Of a DNA stretch of 64,000 nt, positions 32,982 to 41,627 are shown in pieces. This DNA is from Methylobacterium amylolyticum (GTDB lineage: Bacteria; Pseudomonadota; Alphaproteobacteria; Rhizobiales; Beijerinckiaceae). The stretch lies in contig NZ_JAUYZI010000028.1 of assembly GCF_030700245.1 (NCBI RefSeq), positions 1-64,000 of the forward strand, in the 5' to 3' direction. Made by a program: the position numbers and the translations under genes. Positions within the stretch are counted from its first letter, which is position 1. Every line of letters starts with the position of its first letter. Under the pieces are notes generated by a model. That model ran no database searches and had not been told where the DNA came from. It saw only the letters and a program-made list of their open reading frames with translations.

Positions 32982-33869
32982 CTACGTCCCCCCGAACCGG
33001 AACAGGCGCACCGGCGCGTCCACCAGCACCACCCGCCGATCCGCCGGATCCGGCAGCCACGCGTCGAGGTTCGCCCGCATGTCGGCGTACTGCACCTTCG
33101 ACTCGAACTGGGTGTGCGGCCAGTCGCTGCCCCAGAGCAGGTGGTCGAGGCCGAGGGCGTCGCGCAGCAGCGGGATCGCGGCGCGGGCGGTCGCCGCGCC
33201 GTCGGCGCCGTTGCGGTAGGGGCCCGACAGCTTGACGTAGACCCCGCCCCCGCGGCCGATCTCCAGCAGGCGGCGGAAGCCGGGATCATCGACGCCGAGC
33301 TTCGGGTCGGGCTTGCCGAAATGGTCGGCCACCACGGCGACGCCGCCGTCGCGCAGCGGGCCGAGCAGGTCCGGCCAGCGGCGTGCCTCGGCCTGCACCT
33401 CGACCTGCCAGCGCAGGTCGGCGAGGCGCTTGAGGTGGGCGCGCCAGGCCTCGGAGGCGAGCGGCGGGTCCGGCTGGCCGATCAGGTTGAGGCGCACGCC
33501 GACGACGCCCGCCGCGTCGAGGGCCTTGAGGTCGTCGGCGGAGATCGCGGGGTCGACCACGGCGATGCCGCGGAAGCGGTCCGGATACCGCTTCAAGGCG
33601 TCGAGCATGTAGCCGTTGTCGGTGCCGAGGAAGCTCGGCTGCACGAGCACCGCGTTGGAGATGCCGTTGGCGTCGAGCACCCGGATGTAGTCCTCCGGGG
33701 TGGCGTCGTAGTCCGGCGCGTAGCGGCGGCCCTCGGTCAGCGCCAGCCCGCGCTTGAACACGTGGGCGTGGGTGTCGACCGCCGTCACCGCCGCGGCGGA
33801 AGCCGGGCGCAGCAGGGCGGAGGCGGCGAGCCCCGCGCAGCCGGCCAGGAGGGCGCGGCGGGGGATCAT
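32982..33869 (-). CDS. Amidohydrolase (PDC-hydrolase-like) with twin-Arg-like signal (295 aa)
   Basis: The N-terminus MIPRRALLAGCAGLAASALL with a following ASA site suggests export, possibly by the Tat route since it has an RR pair. The mature enzyme is an amidohydrolase-2 (TIM-barrel) protein: VDTHAHVFKRG at strand 1, GVVGVRLNLIG, VVADHFGKPDP and LLWGSDWPHTQFE. This set resembles 2-pyrone-4,6-dicarboxylate lactonases and related hydrolases. Its start overlaps the stop of an MFS carrier (ATGA), so hydrolysis and uptake of one organic acid or lactone are probably linked. Confidence 0.82.
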   Translation of the reverse strand: MIPRRALLAGCAGLAASALLRPASAAAVTAVDTHAHVFKRGLALTEGRRYAPDYDATPEDYIRVLDANGISNAVLVQPSFLGTDNGYMLDALKRYPDRFRGIAVVDPAISADDLKALDAAGVVGVRLNLIGQPDPPLASEAWRAHLKRLADLRWQVEVQAEARRWPDLLGPLRDGGVAVVADHFGKPDPKLGVDDPGFRRLLEIGRGGGVYVKLSGPYRNGADGAATARAAIPLLRDALGLDHLLWGSDWPHTQFESKVQYADMRANLDAWLPDPADRRVVLVDAPVRLFRFGGT

Positions 33870-35191
33870 TCGGCAGGACTCGGGGCCGGCGCGGCGGCCC
33901 GGGCCCGGGTGCCGCGCCCGAGGATCAGGGTCATGATGCTGCCCGCGCCGGTCAGCGCCACGAGCGGCAGCAGGCCCAGCGGGAAGCTGCCGGTCGAATC
34001 CTTGATGACGCCGAGCAGCCACGAGGCGATGCCGGTGCCGAGATGCGAGATCGTGTTGATCGCCGCGATGCCGGCCGCGGCGGTGCCCGCCGAGAGCCAG
34101 TCGGTCGCCATCGCCCAGAACGGGCCCTTGATCGCGTAGTTGCCCATCAGCACGAGGCTGAGCAGCAGCATCGTCACCGCGAGCGAGGAGGTGAGGTTCG
34201 TCGCGAACAGGCACAGGCAGGTCGCCATCAGCGGAAGCGCCGTGCTCCACACCCGCTCCCCGGTCTTGTCCGCGCGCAGACCCCAGAAAATCATGAAGGC
34301 CGACGCGATGCCGAACGGGATCATGTTCAGGAGGCCGGTCTGGAGGTTCGTCAGGCCGAACGACTTCAGGATCTGCGGCTGCCACAGGGACAGGGCGTTG
34401 CTGGTGGCCGAGGAGCCCGAGTAGATCAGCGCCAGCGCCCAGACGTACTTGTTGGACAGGACCTTGTGCAGCGGCAGGTGCCGGGCGACCGGTCCGGCGT
34501 CGGCGCGGTCAGCGGCGAGGCGCTCCATCAGCCACGCCCGCTGCTGCGGCGTCAGCCAGCGCGCCTCGCCCGGGTTGCTCGGCAGCATCACCAGCGCGGC
34601 GAGGCCCAGCAGCACCGCCGGGATCGCCTCGACGATGAACAGCCACTGCCAGCCGTGCAGCCCGGCCGTCCCGTCCATCTGGAGCAGCGCCGCGGAGAGC
34701 GGCGAGCCGAGGAAGCTGGAGATCGGGATCGCCACCATGAACATGGCGACGATCCGGGCCCGGTACGCCTTCGGGAACCAGTAGGTCAGGTAGAGGATCA
34801 CGCCGGGGAAGAACCCGGCCTCGGCCGCCCCGAGCAGGAACCGGCACAGATAGAAGCTGTATGGCCCAACGACGAAGGCCATCGCGATGCCGACGAGGCC
34901 CCAGGTGATCATGATCCGCGCGATCCAGAGCCGCGCGCCGACCTTCTCCAGGGCGATGTTGCTCGGCACCTCGCACAGCACGTAGGCCACGAAGAACAGG
35001 CCGCCGCCGATGCCGAACATCGCCTGCGTCAGGCCGAGGTCCTTGTTCATGGTGAGCGCGGCGAAGCCGGCGTTCACCCGGTCCACGTAGGCGATGAAGT
35101 AGCAGAGCACGAGGAACGGCACGAGGCGCCAGCCCACGGCGCGCATCGTCGAGCGCTCGATCTCCGGAATCGGTGCCGTGGTCGGGGCCAT
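33866..35191 (-). CDS. MFS transporter, anion:cation symporter (ACS) family (441 aa)
   Basis: Twelve predicted membrane segments with the ACS-family start (WRLVPFLVLCYFIAYVDRVN) and the loop motif LTYWFPKAYRARIVAMFM. ACS members carry organic anions such as phthalate, tartrate, hexuronates or 4-hydroxyphenylacetate with protons. The gene is coupled by a four-base overlap to an exported amidohydrolase, so it likely imports the product of that enzyme. It is divergent from the WcbI-like gene. Confidence 0.9.
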   Translation of the reverse strand: MAPTTAPIPEIERSTMRAVGWRLVPFLVLCYFIAYVDRVNAGFAALTMNKDLGLTQAMFGIGGGLFFVAYVLCEVPSNIALEKVGARLWIARIMITWGLVGIAMAFVVGPYSFYLCRFLLGAAEAGFFPGVILYLTYWFPKAYRARIVAMFMVAIPISSFLGSPLSAALLQMDGTAGLHGWQWLFIVEAIPAVLLGLAALVMLPSNPGEARWLTPQQRAWLMERLAADRADAGPVARHLPLHKVLSNKYVWALALIYSGSSATSNALSLWQPQILKSFGLTNLQTGLLNMIPFGIASAFMIFWGLRADKTGERVWSTALPLMATCLCLFATNLTSSLAVTMLLLSLVLMGNYAIKGPFWAMATDWLSAGTAAAGIAAINTISHLGTGIASWLLGVIKDSTGSFPLGLLPLVALTGAGSIMTLILGRGTRARAAAPAPSPAE

Positions 35192-35343
35192 ACGAAACCT
35201 CGCGCCGTTTAATCCCCACCGGCTTCGCGCAGGCCCGGGCGGGCCACCACCCCGGAGCGCGACACACGATCCGGTCTGTCACCGATCCGCCCGGCCGGGC
35301 GGGATGGTTTGCCCGGCGAGTCCGGACATGCGAGAGAGGCGGG

Positions 35344-36405
35344 ATGTTCAGCCTCGAGACCCTCTGGCGCGCTCAGTACCGGCTCTCGCAGATCGGCAAG
35401 CGGCGGACCGGCTCGCCGCGCGTGCTCGTCATCGGCGTGTGCCAGGCCGGATCGATCGCCCGGGTGATGCGCTACCTGCTCCCCGACGCGCAGGTCGACT
35501 TCGTCTCGGCCTTCGGCGCGGCCAAACGCTTCCCGCGCATGGCCGACCTGATCGCCCACGCCGACCGCTACGACGCGGTGTTCACCAGCATCTGGCTGCC
35601 GAAGTTCAAGGACGGCGGCACGATCCTCGACCTGCGCGCGCGCCCGAACGTGCGGGCGATCCCGACCATCGTCTTCGCCGCCTACCACCCGGACCTCGTC
35701 CATGTCGGCGTGCAGGACAGCGTCAGCCTGCACGGGTTCATCTCGGGGCCGATGGGCCATTCCCACTCGGCGGTGACGCTGTTCGCCTACCTCGCCGGGT
35801 TCTCGCAGGAGCAGGCGCTGCGGCTGTTCAGCGAGCCGGTGTTCGAGCGGCTGGGCTACTTCGACTTCTGGAACGAGTCAGTCACGGCCCTGCGCGGCCT
35901 CGGCGTCCAGGCGGATTACGACCTCGACACGCACCTGACCCGCTGGGCCCGGCGCGGCTGCTTCATGCACTCGATCAACCACACCAAGCTCTACGTGGTC
36001 TCGGACCTCGCCCGCGGGCTGCTGACCCGGGCCGGCATCGCCTACGATGCCTGCGACCTCGACGCCTTCGTGCCCGACGACCTCGGCGGCATGGGCAGTT
36101 GGCCGGTCTACCCCGAGATCGCCGGGCATTACGGCATCCCGGGCAGCGCCCTGTTCTTCAAGGCCGAGACCCCCCGCTCGGGCCCGGCGCGGACCATGAC
36201 CCGGGCCGCCTACGTGGCGGCGACCTACGCCTACTACGACAAGCGCCCGCGCGAGGTGCTGGTGAACGCCCGCGTGCAGACGTGGCGCGACGATCCGGTG
36301 ACCGTCGAGTTCCTGCGCGAGGCCGCCGGCCGGGCCTTGAGCGCCGCGCGCCCGGCCGGCCGGGCCCCGGCGATGACCGGGACGCTGGCCGGCCACACCT
36401 CCTGA
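35344..36405 (+). CDS. WcbI-family polysaccharide biosynthesis protein (353 aa)
   Basis: The sequence PRVLVIGVCQAGSIARVMRYLLPDAQVDFV near the N-terminus, the YDAVFTSIWLP block and IPTIVFAAYHPDL match the WcbI family, known from Burkholderia capsule loci and proposed to be an acetyl- or acyl-transferring protein. SINHTKLYVVSDLA later in the protein is also typical. A GAGAGAGGCGG precedes the ATG. No other capsule gene is adjacent; the next gene, 86 nt later, is an alpha/beta hydrolase. Function in this organism is unproven. Confidence 0.75.
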   Translation: MFSLETLWRAQYRLSQIGKRRTGSPRVLVIGVCQAGSIARVMRYLLPDAQVDFVSAFGAAKRFPRMADLIAHADRYDAVFTSIWLPKFKDGGTILDLRARPNVRAIPTIVFAAYHPDLVHVGVQDSVSLHGFISGPMGHSHSAVTLFAYLAGFSQEQALRLFSEPVFERLGYFDFWNESVTALRGLGVQADYDLDTHLTRWARRGCFMHSINHTKLYVVSDLARGLLTRAGIAYDACDLDAFVPDDLGGMGSWPVYPEIAGHYGIPGSALFFKAETPRSGPARTMTRAAYVAATYAYYDKRPREVLVNARVQTWRDDPVTVEFLREAAGRALSAARPAGRAPAMTGTLAGHTS

Positions 36406-36491
36406 CGTCCCCGGACCCGGCCTCAGGATCCGCCCCTCGAGACCCGGCGTTGTCGGGGACACTCCCGCAGCCCGCACCGGCCGGACCCGCG

Positions 36492-37484
36492 ATGGCGCCT
36501 CGCTCCCGCTCACTCGCTCTCGCCGCGCTCGGCTCGGCGGCGGCCTACGCCGCCTGGAGCCGCTACCGCGCCGCCCGGCCCGCGGCGCTGCCCCCGGCCC
36601 TCCCCGGCCGGCGCGAGCGGCTGGACACCGCGCGGGCCGGCGGCGTCTCCCTCTACGGTTCGGCGGAGGCGGAGGGCACGCCGCTGCTGCTGGTCCACTC
36701 GATCAACGCCGCCGCCAGCGCCTACGAGGTCCGGCCGCTCTACCTGCACTACCGGACCCGGCGGCCGGTCTACGCCCTCGACCTGCCGGGCTTCGGCTTC
36801 TCCGAGCGCTCGCGCCGGCTCTACACCCCGCGCCTGATGGTCGAGGCGATCCACGCCGTGGCCGGGACGATCCGCGCCCGCCACGGCGGCGTCCCGCTCG
36901 ACGCGGTCGCCCTGTCGCTCTCGGCGGCCTACCTCGCCCGCGCCGTCCTGGAACGGCCGGACGCCTACCGCAGCCTCGGCCTGATCAGCCCGACGGGCTT
37001 CGACGCGCGGCTCTCCGGCGAGGGGCCGCCCGACGGGCACCGGGGCCGCGACGGCGTGCGCGACGCCCTCGACGTGCCGATCCTCGGCCGGGCGCTGTTC
37101 GACGCCCTGGTGAGCCGGCCGAGCATGCGCTTCTTCCTCCAGAAGACCTTCGGATCGGCGCGGATCGACGAGGGGCTGCTCGAATACGACCAGGCGACCG
37201 CCCACCAGCCCGGCGCCGAGCACGCGCCGTTCTGCTTCGTGGCCGGCCACCTGTTCCCCACCGACACGACGCGGCTCTACGAGGACCTGCGCCTGCCGGT
37301 CTGGATGATCCACGGCGAGCGCGGCGACTTCGTCGATTTCCACCGCGCGCCGCGCTTCGCCGACCGGCCGAACTGGCGGATCGAGCGGCTGCCGACCGGC
37401 GCCTTCCCGCATTTCGAGCGCCCCGACGCGGTGACCGCGCGCTACGACGCGTTCCTCGCCGCGATCACGGCTCCGCCGGCCTGA
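36492..37484 (+). CDS. Alpha/beta-fold hydrolase (330 aa)
   Basis: The fold is shown by LLLVHSINAAASAYEVRPLY (oxyanion region), YALDLPGFGFSERS, a nucleophile elbow VALSLSAAYLARA, and a C-terminal FPHFERPDAV carrying the expected His. The elbow is A-L-S-L-S rather than the usual G-x-S-x-G, which still leaves a Ser at the right place. A hydrophobic N-terminal stretch (ALAALGSAAAYAAWSRY) may be a membrane anchor. The substrate is unknown. Confidence 0.82.
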   Translation: MAPRSRSLALAALGSAAAYAAWSRYRAARPAALPPALPGRRERLDTARAGGVSLYGSAEAEGTPLLLVHSINAAASAYEVRPLYLHYRTRRPVYALDLPGFGFSERSRRLYTPRLMVEAIHAVAGTIRARHGGVPLDAVALSLSAAYLARAVLERPDAYRSLGLISPTGFDARLSGEGPPDGHRGRDGVRDALDVPILGRALFDALVSRPSMRFFLQKTFGSARIDEGLLEYDQATAHQPGAEHAPFCFVAGHLFPTDTTRLYEDLRLPVWMIHGERGDFVDFHRAPRFADRPNWRIERLPTGAFPHFERPDAVTARYDAFLAAITAPPA

Positions 37485-37577
37485 TCCGGTCGCGCGGCCG
37501 GGGCGGCGCACGGTGGACCCGGCTCGCGGCGATCCGCTAAGGGGGACCGGTAGCCCCGCCGAGCCGAACGGACGCCG

Positions 37578-38015
37578 ATGATCGACCTGACCCTGGAGGC
37601 CGCCCGCGCGATCGTCGGCACGGCGCTGGAGACGGCCCGCGCCCGCGGGCTGAAACCCCTGGCGGTGGTGGTGTACGACGCCCGCGGCGCGCTTAAATCC
37701 GTCGCGGTGGAGGACGGCACGTCGCTGCGCCGGGCCGAGATCGCGATGGGCAAGGCCAACGGCGCCCTGGCGCTCGGCCTCGGCTCGCGGGCGATCCACG
37801 CCCGGGCCGAGGTGCAGCCCTACTTCGTCGCCGCGGTGAGCCACGTGGCCGGCCCGGCCGCGCTGGTGCCGGTGGCGGGCGGGGTGCTGATCCGCTCCGC
37901 CGAAGGGCGCCTGCTGGGCGCGGTCGGGATCTCGGGCGACACCTCGGACAACGACGAGATCTGCGCGGTCGCCGGCATCGAGGCGGCCGGGCTCGCGGCC
38001 GAGACCGGCGCCTGA
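37578..38015 (+). CDS. DUF336/HbpS-GlcG-family protein (145 aa)
   Basis: A small single-domain protein with LEAARAIVGTALETARARGL, PLAVVVYDARGALKS and the C-terminal GGVLIRSAEGRLLGAVGISG, GDTSDNDEICAVAGIEAAGL blocks of the haem-degrading/GlcG family. Members bind haem or act in diol and glycolate utilisation clusters. The stop overlaps the start of a peptide-type binding protein (TGATG), so the two are made together; the meaning of this pairing is unclear. Confidence 0.85.
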   Translation: MIDLTLEAARAIVGTALETARARGLKPLAVVVYDARGALKSVAVEDGTSLRRAEIAMGKANGALALGLGSRAIHARAEVQPYFVAAVSHVAGPAALVPVAGGVLIRSAEGRLLGAVGISGDTSDNDEICAVAGIEAAGLAAETGA

Positions 38016-39604
38016 TGGGCCCGACGCGGCGGGGCTGGCTCGCGGGCGCCGCCGCGCTCCTGGCCGCGCCGGCCCGGGCCGAGGATCGCGGCCTCTACCG
38101 CCGCGGCAACGACGCCGACCCGGAGACGCTGGACCCGCACAAGTCCTCGACGGTGGCCGAAGCCCACATCCTGCGCGACCTCTGCGACGGGCTGCTCACC
38201 TACGACAATGCCGGCGCGATCATCCCCGGCGCCGCCCGGAGCTGGACCGTCTCCGACGACGGCCTGACCTACACCTTCGCCCTGCGCCCGGACGGCCGCT
38301 GGTCGAACGGCGAGCCGGTCACGGCCGCCGACTTCGTCTACTCCCTGCGGCGGATCCTCGATCCGGCCACGGGGGCCAAGTACGCCGAGGTGCTGTTCCC
38401 GATCCTCAACGCGGCGGCGGTCAACCGGGGCGAGCGGCCGTCGGCGGACCTCGGCGTCTCGGCCCCGGACCCGGCCACCGTGGCGATCCGGCTGGAGCAG
38501 CCGACGCCGTATTTCCTCGAACTCCTCACCCACCAGACCGCGCTGCCGGTCCACGCCGCCTCGGTGGCGCGCCACGGCGACGCCTTCACCCGGCCGGGCA
38601 ATCTCGTCACCAACGGGCCCTACCGGCTGGTCGACCGGATACCCGGCGACCGGATCACCCTGGCGGCGAACCCGCACCACCCGGAGGCGGCCTCGGTCGC
38701 GATCACCCGCGTCGCCTACCTGCCGACGCCGGACATCGCCGGGGCCGTGCGCCGGTTCGCGGCCGGCGAGATCGATTCGCTCTCCGACCTGCCCGGCGAC
38801 CAGATGGCCGCCCTGCGCCGCCGCTTCGGCGGGCAGGTGGTGCTCGGCCCCTCCCTCGGACTCGCCGCCCTGTGCGTGAATACCCGCAAGGCGCCGTTCT
38901 CGGACCTGCGCGTGCGCCGCGCCCTGTCGCTGGCGATCGACCGCGCCTACCTCGCCGAGGGCCTGTACGGCGGCACCATGAGCCCGGCCTACGCCCTGTG
39001 CCCGGCGGGCCTCGACCATTACGGCACGCCCCCCGAGGCGGAGGGGCGGCAGGGCCTGCCGATCGACCACGAGATCGAGGCGCGGCGCCTGCTCGCCGAG
39101 GCCGGCTTCGACCCGAAACGGAACCCGCTGACGGTCGAGTACCGGTTCAACGTCAGCGACAACAACCGCAACACCGCGGTCGCGCTCGCCGAGATGTGGC
39201 GCGACCTCGGGATCCGCACGCGGTTCGTCTACACCGACGCCAAGACCCACTTCGCCTACCTGCGCGACGGCGGCGACTTCGACATCGCCCGGATGTCGTG
39301 GATCGCCGACTACTCCGACGCCCAGAACTTCCTGTTCCTGCTCCAGACTGGGAACGACGGCTTCAATGCCGGGCGCTGGTCCGACGCGGCGTTCGACCGG
39401 CTGATGGCGGAGGCGGCCGGCGAGCGCGATCTCGCCGCCCGCGCCCGCCTCCTGGCCCAGGCGGAGGAGATCGCCGTGCGCGCGCTGCCCTGGATCCCGC
39501 TGATGCACTACCGCTCGAAGGCGCTGATCGCCCCGCGCCTGCACGGCTACACCCCGAACCTGCGCAACGCCGCCCCGACCCGGTTCCTGAGGCTCGACGC
39601 GTGA
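38015..39604 (+). CDS. Peptide/oligopeptide ABC transporter substrate-binding protein, OppA family (529 aa)
   Basis: A family 5 extracellular solute-binding protein. It has an export signal (MGPTRRGWLAGAAALLAAPARAED), the conserved DPETLDPHKSSTVAEAHILRD start and WSNGEPVTAADFVYSLRRI, and in the lower half VRRALSLAIDRAYLAEGLYGG. The N-terminal RR pair suggests possible Tat export. It starts by overlapping the DUF336 stop by one base and is followed by two permease genes with GTGA overlaps. Family 5 proteins bind di- and oligopeptides, nickel or glutathione; the ligand is unknown. Confidence 0.92.
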   Translation: MGPTRRGWLAGAAALLAAPARAEDRGLYRRGNDADPETLDPHKSSTVAEAHILRDLCDGLLTYDNAGAIIPGAARSWTVSDDGLTYTFALRPDGRWSNGEPVTAADFVYSLRRILDPATGAKYAEVLFPILNAAAVNRGERPSADLGVSAPDPATVAIRLEQPTPYFLELLTHQTALPVHAASVARHGDAFTRPGNLVTNGPYRLVDRIPGDRITLAANPHHPEAASVAITRVAYLPTPDIAGAVRRFAAGEIDSLSDLPGDQMAALRRRFGGQVVLGPSLGLAALCVNTRKAPFSDLRVRRALSLAIDRAYLAEGLYGGTMSPAYALCPAGLDHYGTPPEAEGRQGLPIDHEIEARRLLAEAGFDPKRNPLTVEYRFNVSDNNRNTAVALAEMWRDLGIRTRFVYTDAKTHFAYLRDGGDFDIARMSWIADYSDAQNFLFLLQTGNDGFNAGRWSDAAFDRLMAEAAGERDLAARARLLAQAEEIAVRALPWIPLMHYRSKALIAPRLHGYTPNLRNAAPTRFLRLDA

Positions 39605-40524
39605 TCCGGCTGGTCCTGCGTCGCCTCGCGCAAGCGGTGCCGACGCTGTTCGCCGTCGTGGCCGTCAGCTTCTTCCTGATGCGGCTCGCCCCCGGCGGAC
39701 CGTTCGACCTGGAGCGGCCGCTGGCGCCGGCCGCCATGGAGAACCTGCGCCGCGTCTACGGGCTCGACCGGCCGCTGATCGCCCAGTTCGGCAGCTACCT
39801 CGCGTCGCTGGCCCAGGGCGATCTCGGCCCCTCCTTCTCGTTCCGCGACCTCACCGTGGCCGAGCTGATCGGGCGCGGCCTGCCGGTCTCGGCGACGCTG
39901 GGCGCCCTGGCGCTGGTGCTGGCGACCGGCCTCGGCGTCGGCCTCGGCTGCGTCGCGGCGGTCCGGCGCGGCGGCGCGGTCGATCGCCTGCTCGGGTTCG
40001 GCGCGGCGCTCAGCCTGTCGCTGCCGAGCTTCGTCGTCGCCCCCCTCCTCCAGATCGTGTTCGGGCTGACCCTGCGCTGGCTGCCGCTGAGCGGCTGGGC
40101 GGACGGCGATCCGCGCCACCTGATCCTGCCGGTCGTAACGCTGGCCCTGCCGCAGGTCGGGGCGCTGGCGCGGCTGACCCGGGCATCGCTCGGGGAAGCC
40201 CTGCGCACGCAGCCGGTGCGGACCATGCGCAGCCTCGGCCTGCCGCCGGGCCGGGTGGTGCGCCACGCGCTGCGCGGCGCGCTCCTGCCGGTAGTGGCCT
40301 ATCTCGGGCCGCTTGCCGCCGCGCTGCTGACCGGCTCGGTGGTGGTCGAGACGATCTTCGGCCTGCCGGGGATCGGCCGCTACTTCGTCGAGGGCGCGCT
40401 CAACCGCGACTACACGCTGGTGATGGGCGTGGTGCTGCTGGTGGCGGCCCTCGTCGTCGCCTTCAACCTGCTGGCCGATCTCGCCTGCGCGTGGCTCGAC
40501 CCGCGGCTGCGGGTGGCCGCGTGA
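39601..40524 (+). CDS. ABC transporter permease, OppB/DppB family (307 aa)
   Basis: Begins with VIRLVLRRLAQAVPTLFAVV, the standard DppB N-terminus, has six membrane segments, and the conserved loop TRASLGEALRTQPVRTMRSLGLPPGRVVRHALR followed by VVETIFGLPGIGRYFVEG. The GTG start overlaps the binding-protein stop by four bases, and the next permease overlaps in the same way. It would pair with OppC-like protein; ATPases are not encoded here. Confidence 0.92.
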   Translation: MIRLVLRRLAQAVPTLFAVVAVSFFLMRLAPGGPFDLERPLAPAAMENLRRVYGLDRPLIAQFGSYLASLAQGDLGPSFSFRDLTVAELIGRGLPVSATLGALALVLATGLGVGLGCVAAVRRGGAVDRLLGFGAALSLSLPSFVVAPLLQIVFGLTLRWLPLSGWADGDPRHLILPVVTLALPQVGALARLTRASLGEALRTQPVRTMRSLGLPPGRVVRHALRGALLPVVAYLGPLAAALLTGSVVVETIFGLPGIGRYFVEGALNRDYTLVMGVVLLVAALVVAFNLLADLACAWLDPRLRVAA

Positions 40525-41624
40525 CCGGCGCCGTCGCCGCCGCGAGCCCGCGGGCCCGGGCCCTGCGCCGGCTCGCCCGGGAGCGCGGCGCGGTGGCCGC
40601 CCTGTGCGTGCTGGCCGCCATCGCGCTGGCCTGCCTCATCGGGCCCTGGATGACCGGCCACGAGCCGGAGCGCGCCTATCCCGACCTGCGACAGCTCCCG
40701 GCGAGCCTCGCCGCGCAGCCCGACGACGCGCGCCTCGCCGCGGCCCTGGACCGCCTCGCCTTCCGGATCCGCGCCCGGGTCGAGGCGGCCGAGCGGACCG
40801 GCGACGCCCTGCGGCTGACGCTCGCCGCCGACGCGCCGATCGACCGGCGCGGCCTCGTCTACCTGCCGCGCTCGGACCTGTTCGGGGTGCCGCAAGTGGC
40901 CTCCGAATCGGAGGGCGGCCGCCGGCTCGTCCTCGACGTGCCGGTGCGGCGCCTGCACTTTCCGCTCGGCACCGACGTGCACGGGCGCGACCTCCTCAGC
41001 CGCTGCCTCGTGGCCGGACGCGTCTCCCTGGCGGTCGGGCTGGTCGCCACCCTGGTCGCACTACTGATCGGCGTCGCCTACGGCGCGGTCGCGGGTTTCG
41101 TCGGCGGGGCTGTCGACGCGGCGATGATGCGGGCGGTCGACGCCCTCTACGCCCTGCCGTTCGTGTTCTTCGTCATCCTGCTGCTGGTGTTCTTCCGGGC
41201 GAGCCTCGGCTTGATGCTGATCGCCATCGCCGCGGTGGAGTGGCTCGACATGGCCCGGATCGTCCGGGCGCAGACGCTGACCTTGCGCGAGCGCGACTTC
41301 GTTCGCGCCGCCCGCGCCCTCGGCCTGACGGACGCGCGGATCATCGCCCGGCACATCGTGCCGAACACGCTGGGGCCGGTGGCGGTGGCCGCGACGCTGC
41401 TGGTGCCGCGGGTGATCCTGCTGGAGAGCTTCCTGTCGTTCCTCGGCCTCGGGGTGCAGGAGCCGGACACGAGCTGGGGCGTGCTGATCGCCGAGGGGGC
41501 CCGGGCGATCGAGGCGGCGCCCCACATGCTCGCGGCGCCGGCCGCCTTCCTGATCGCGACGCTGGTGAGCCTCAACCTGCTCGGCGACGGCTTGGCGGAC
41601 GCGCTCGACCCGCGCTCGGCGTGA
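40521..41624 (+). CDS. ABC transporter permease, OppC/DppC family (367 aa)
   Basis: The C-terminal two thirds is typical DppC: PLGTDVHGRDLLSRCLVAGRVSLAVGL, the EAA-type loop LRERDFVRAARALGLTDARIIARHIVPNTLGPV and VILLESFLSFLGLGVQEPDTSWG. The first periplasmic loop is longer than usual by roughly 100 residues (between GPWMTGHEPERAYPDL and FPLGTDV), as seen in the YejE-like group. It is the last gene of the operon; the expected OppD/OppF ATPase genes are absent, and a convergent gene follows three bases later. Confidence 0.9.
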   Translation: MTGAVAAASPRARALRRLARERGAVAALCVLAAIALACLIGPWMTGHEPERAYPDLRQLPASLAAQPDDARLAAALDRLAFRIRARVEAAERTGDALRLTLAADAPIDRRGLVYLPRSDLFGVPQVASESEGGRRLVLDVPVRRLHFPLGTDVHGRDLLSRCLVAGRVSLAVGLVATLVALLIGVAYGAVAGFVGGAVDAAMMRAVDALYALPFVFFVILLLVFFRASLGLMLIAIAAVEWLDMARIVRAQTLTLRERDFVRAARALGLTDARIIARHIVPNTLGPVAVAATLLVPRVILLESFLSFLGLGVQEPDTSWGVLIAEGARAIEAAPHMLAAPAAFLIATLVSLNLLGDGLADALDPRSA

Positions 41625-41627
41625 GGG

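Noticed and set aside
30056..33289. Long minus-strand open frame across the lpxC-like and ABC-F genes
   Set aside because: It crosses two well-defined plus-strand genes and an intergenic repeat, and has no recognisable domain.
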